A DNA stretch of 64,000 nt from Paenibacillus massiliensis subsp. panacisoli DSM 21345. Lineage in GTDB: Bacteria > Bacillota > Bacilli > Paenibacillales > Paenibacillaceae. Under the pieces are notes generated by a model, which had not been told where the DNA came from, searched no databases, and saw only the letters and a program-made list of their open reading frames with translations. Where the stretch lies: NCBI RefSeq assembly GCF_000426545.1, contig NZ_KE384535.1:327257-391256 (forward strand), given 5' to 3'. This document shows positions 62,731-64,000 of this stretch, piece after piece. Every line of letters starts with the position of its first letter. The stretch's first letter is position 1. The position numbers were made by a program, and so were the translations under genes.

Positions 62731-63477
62731 ATGATCATTGTAAAAACGGATCAGGAAATCGAGTTGATGAGGAAGGCAGGACGTATCGTTGCCGAATGTC
62801 ATGCCTTGCTTGGAGAGTTGGTTAAGCCTGGAGTTACAACGATTGAGATCGACAGATTAGTGGAGGAGAAAATACGTTCAAGGGGGGCTGCTCCTAGCTT
62901 TAAAGGGCATCAGGGCTTCCCCGCCTCCATTTGCACGGCCAAGAATGATGTGATCTGCCATGGGTTCCCCGACTCGGTTCCCCTCAAGGATGGGGATGTC
63001 ATTACTATTGATATCGGTGCCTTCTACCAAGGCTTTCACGGAGACTCAGGATGGACCTATACGGTAGGAACTGTCTCTCCGGATATTGAGCAGCTCATGA
63101 AGGTGTGCCATCAAAGCCTGCTACTCGGTATTGAGCAAGCATTCGCAGGCAACCGTATCGGGGATATTGGCTATGCTATTGATAGCTATGTCCAGCGATT
63201 TGGTTATGGTAATGTGCGCGATTTCACTGGTCATGCCATCGGAAGGGAGCTATGGGAGGAGCCCACAGTGCCACACTACGGCACCAAAGGCAGTGGAGTC
63301 CTCCTTGTGAAAGGGATGGTGCTTGCCATTGAGCCCTTGCTAACCTTGGGTGATTGGCGCTCCTACGTGGAGAGGGATGGTTGGACTACCCGTACCATTG
63401 ATCGTTCGATTTGTGTCCAATATGAGCATACGGTTGCTATTACTGACCACGGGCCACAGATTCTAACGGTGCTATAG
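62731..63477 (+). CDS. map: Methionine aminopeptidase, type I
   Basis: A 248-residue pita-bread metalloprotease with the metal ligands Asp in ITIDIGAF, Asp in HGDSGWTY, His in FTGHAIGRELWEEP, Glu in AIEP and Glu in QYEHTVAI; CHGFP holds the auxiliary His. It removes the initiator methionine from nascent proteins. AAGGAGATCAAGGC precedes the ATG. A second copy of map is common in these bacteria, so this may not be the ribosomal-operon one. Confidence 0.93.
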   Translation: MIIVKTDQEIELMRKAGRIVAECHALLGELVKPGVTTIEIDRLVEEKIRSRGAAPSFKGHQGFPASICTAKNDVICHGFPDSVPLKDGDVITIDIGAFYQGFHGDSGWTYTVGTVSPDIEQLMKVCHQSLLLGIEQAFAGNRIGDIGYAIDSYVQRFGYGNVRDFTGHAIGRELWEEPTVPHYGTKGSGVLLVKGMVLAIEPLLTLGDWRSYVERDGWTTRTIDRSICVQYEHTVAITDHGPQILTVL

Positions 63478-63589
63478 CTACAGGCTCCATACTTACCTCA
63501 AGGTTAGTAGCTAGACTAAAAGTGCGTACTTACGGGGCATGATCTGAACGGCTATACTCAGGGTGAACACATGGAAGGAGGAACATATT

Positions 63590-64000
63590 TTGCATACATC
63601 GAAAACACTTGTCATTGTGGCTCACCCTAATCTGGACACCTCGGTTATTAATAAACGATGGATGGAGGAATTGGCCAAGTACCCGGAGCAATATACCATA
63701 CATGATCTGTATAAGGAGTATCCTGAAGGTCATCTGGATGTGGAAGAGGAGCAGCGACGGATTGAGGCTCACGGCAATCTTGTGCTTCAATTTCCGATAT
63801 ACTGGTTCAGCAGTCCCCCACTCCTGAAGAAATGGCAGGATGAAGTGCTCACATATGGCTGGGCCTATGGTTCCGAAGGAAATAAGCTCACAGACCGAAA
63901 ATTGGCCCTCGCTGTAACAGCTGGTATCGAGAAGGATGACTATCATGCGGATGGCAGGTACGGTTATTCGCTTGAACAGATACTATTGCCTTTTCAAATG
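63590..64000 (+). CDS. NAD(P)H oxidoreductase, flavodoxin fold (KefF/YrkL-like), 3' end cut by window
   Basis: The TTG at 63590 has AAGGAGG eight bases upstream and the frame then runs unbroken for 137 codons to the window end. It begins MHTSKTLVIVAHPNLDTSV, the flavin phosphate loop of the KefF/MdaB quinone reductase family, and continues with LVLQFPIYWFSSPPLLKKWQ, the isoalloxazine-binding strand. These enzymes reduce quinones with NAD(P)H. The reading was made directly from the bases because the C-terminus is missing. Confidence 0.82.
   Translation, partial: MHTSKTLVIVAHPNLDTSVINKRWMEELAKYPEQYTIHDLYKEYPEGHLDVEEEQRRIEAHGNLVLQFPIYWFSSPPLLKKWQDEVLTYGWAYGSEGNKLTDRKLALAVTAGIEKDDYHADGRYGYSLEQILLPFQM

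Noticed and set aside
63520..63560. HxlR/YodB-type operator (GTACTTAC) before the quinone reductase gene
   Set aside because: Only one half-site is visible and no matching inverted half was found, so it is not listed as a feature.
1..64000. Mobile elements, prophage genes, tRNA or rRNA
   Set aside because: No transposase, integrase, phage structural gene, terminal repeats with target duplications, or recognisable RNA gene sequence was seen anywhere in the window.

Overview
The window looks like chromosomal DNA from an endospore-forming Bacillota, most likely Paenibacillus. The evidence is a tricistronic GerA-type germinant receptor operon, a CcpN-PpsR-GlpX gluconeogenesis block, a T-box ahead of tyrS, a LicT/RAT antitermination system, several ATPase-less LplB/YtcP-type sugar ABC importers with large AraC-type regulators, and strong AGGAGG ribosome binding sites with occasional TTG/GTG starts. 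No rRNA, tRNA, insertion sequence, prophage or CRISPR array was seen. The gene at each end is cut by the window edge.

Layout. 1-5.9 kb: the end of a DUF3100-type membrane protein pair, then ccpN-ppsR and glpX (glycolysis/gluconeogenesis switch), a small secreted protein of unknown role, and lrgAB on the minus strand. 6.0-12.1 kb: a beta-glucoside PTS operon (IIBCA permease, two GH1 phospho-beta-glucosidases, a LicT-like antiterminator) behind a promoter, a cre-like site and a RAT/terminator switch. 12.1-16.8 kb: an NfrA-type flavin oxidoreductase, then a Fur-boxed iron-siderophore binding lipoprotein and a fused FhuB-like permease, ending in a 9-bp tandem repeat and a terminator. 16.8-23.9 kb: a probable zinc-starvation locus with two Zur-like boxes, one before a CobW/COG0523 GTPase plus a (2Fe-2S) ferredoxin-like protein, one before a five-gene nickel/opine-metallophore-type ABC importer.

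24-31 kb: VOC protein, MarR regulator with duplicated operators plus a threonine-aldolase-like PLP enzyme, a LytTR/GHKL two-component pair and a secreted serine hydrolase. 30.8-32.5 kb: T-box and tyrS. 32.7-40.2 kb: AraC regulator divergent from a GH127 beta-L-arabinofuranosidase, followed by a lipoprotein and two permeases. 40.5-45.0 kb: pyruvate-oxidase-like ThDP enzyme, SDR, YwqG-like protein, aldo/keto reductase. 45.0-50.3 kb: AraC regulator divergent from three Gfo/Idh/MocA dehydrogenases and a sugar isomerase/epimerase, with a cre-like site and a 19-bp tandem repeat nearby. 50.4-54.5 kb: gerA-type A-C-B operon. 54.6-60.5 kb: membrane AraC-type sensor-regulator facing a convergent permease-permease-lipoprotein operon. 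60.7-64 kb: dapA divergent from a LysR regulator, a type I methionine aminopeptidase, and the start of a flavodoxin-fold NAD(P)H oxidoreductase.

The unifying theme is carbohydrate scavenging under catabolite control, interspersed with metal-starvation loci. The most promising place for something not yet described is the Zur-type regulon (CobW GTPase, six-cysteine ferredoxin-like protein and metal-chelate importer). The Gfo/Idh/MocA triplet operon is an uncharacterised sugar-oxidation route worth testing. All calls are from reading the sequence; no database search was run.
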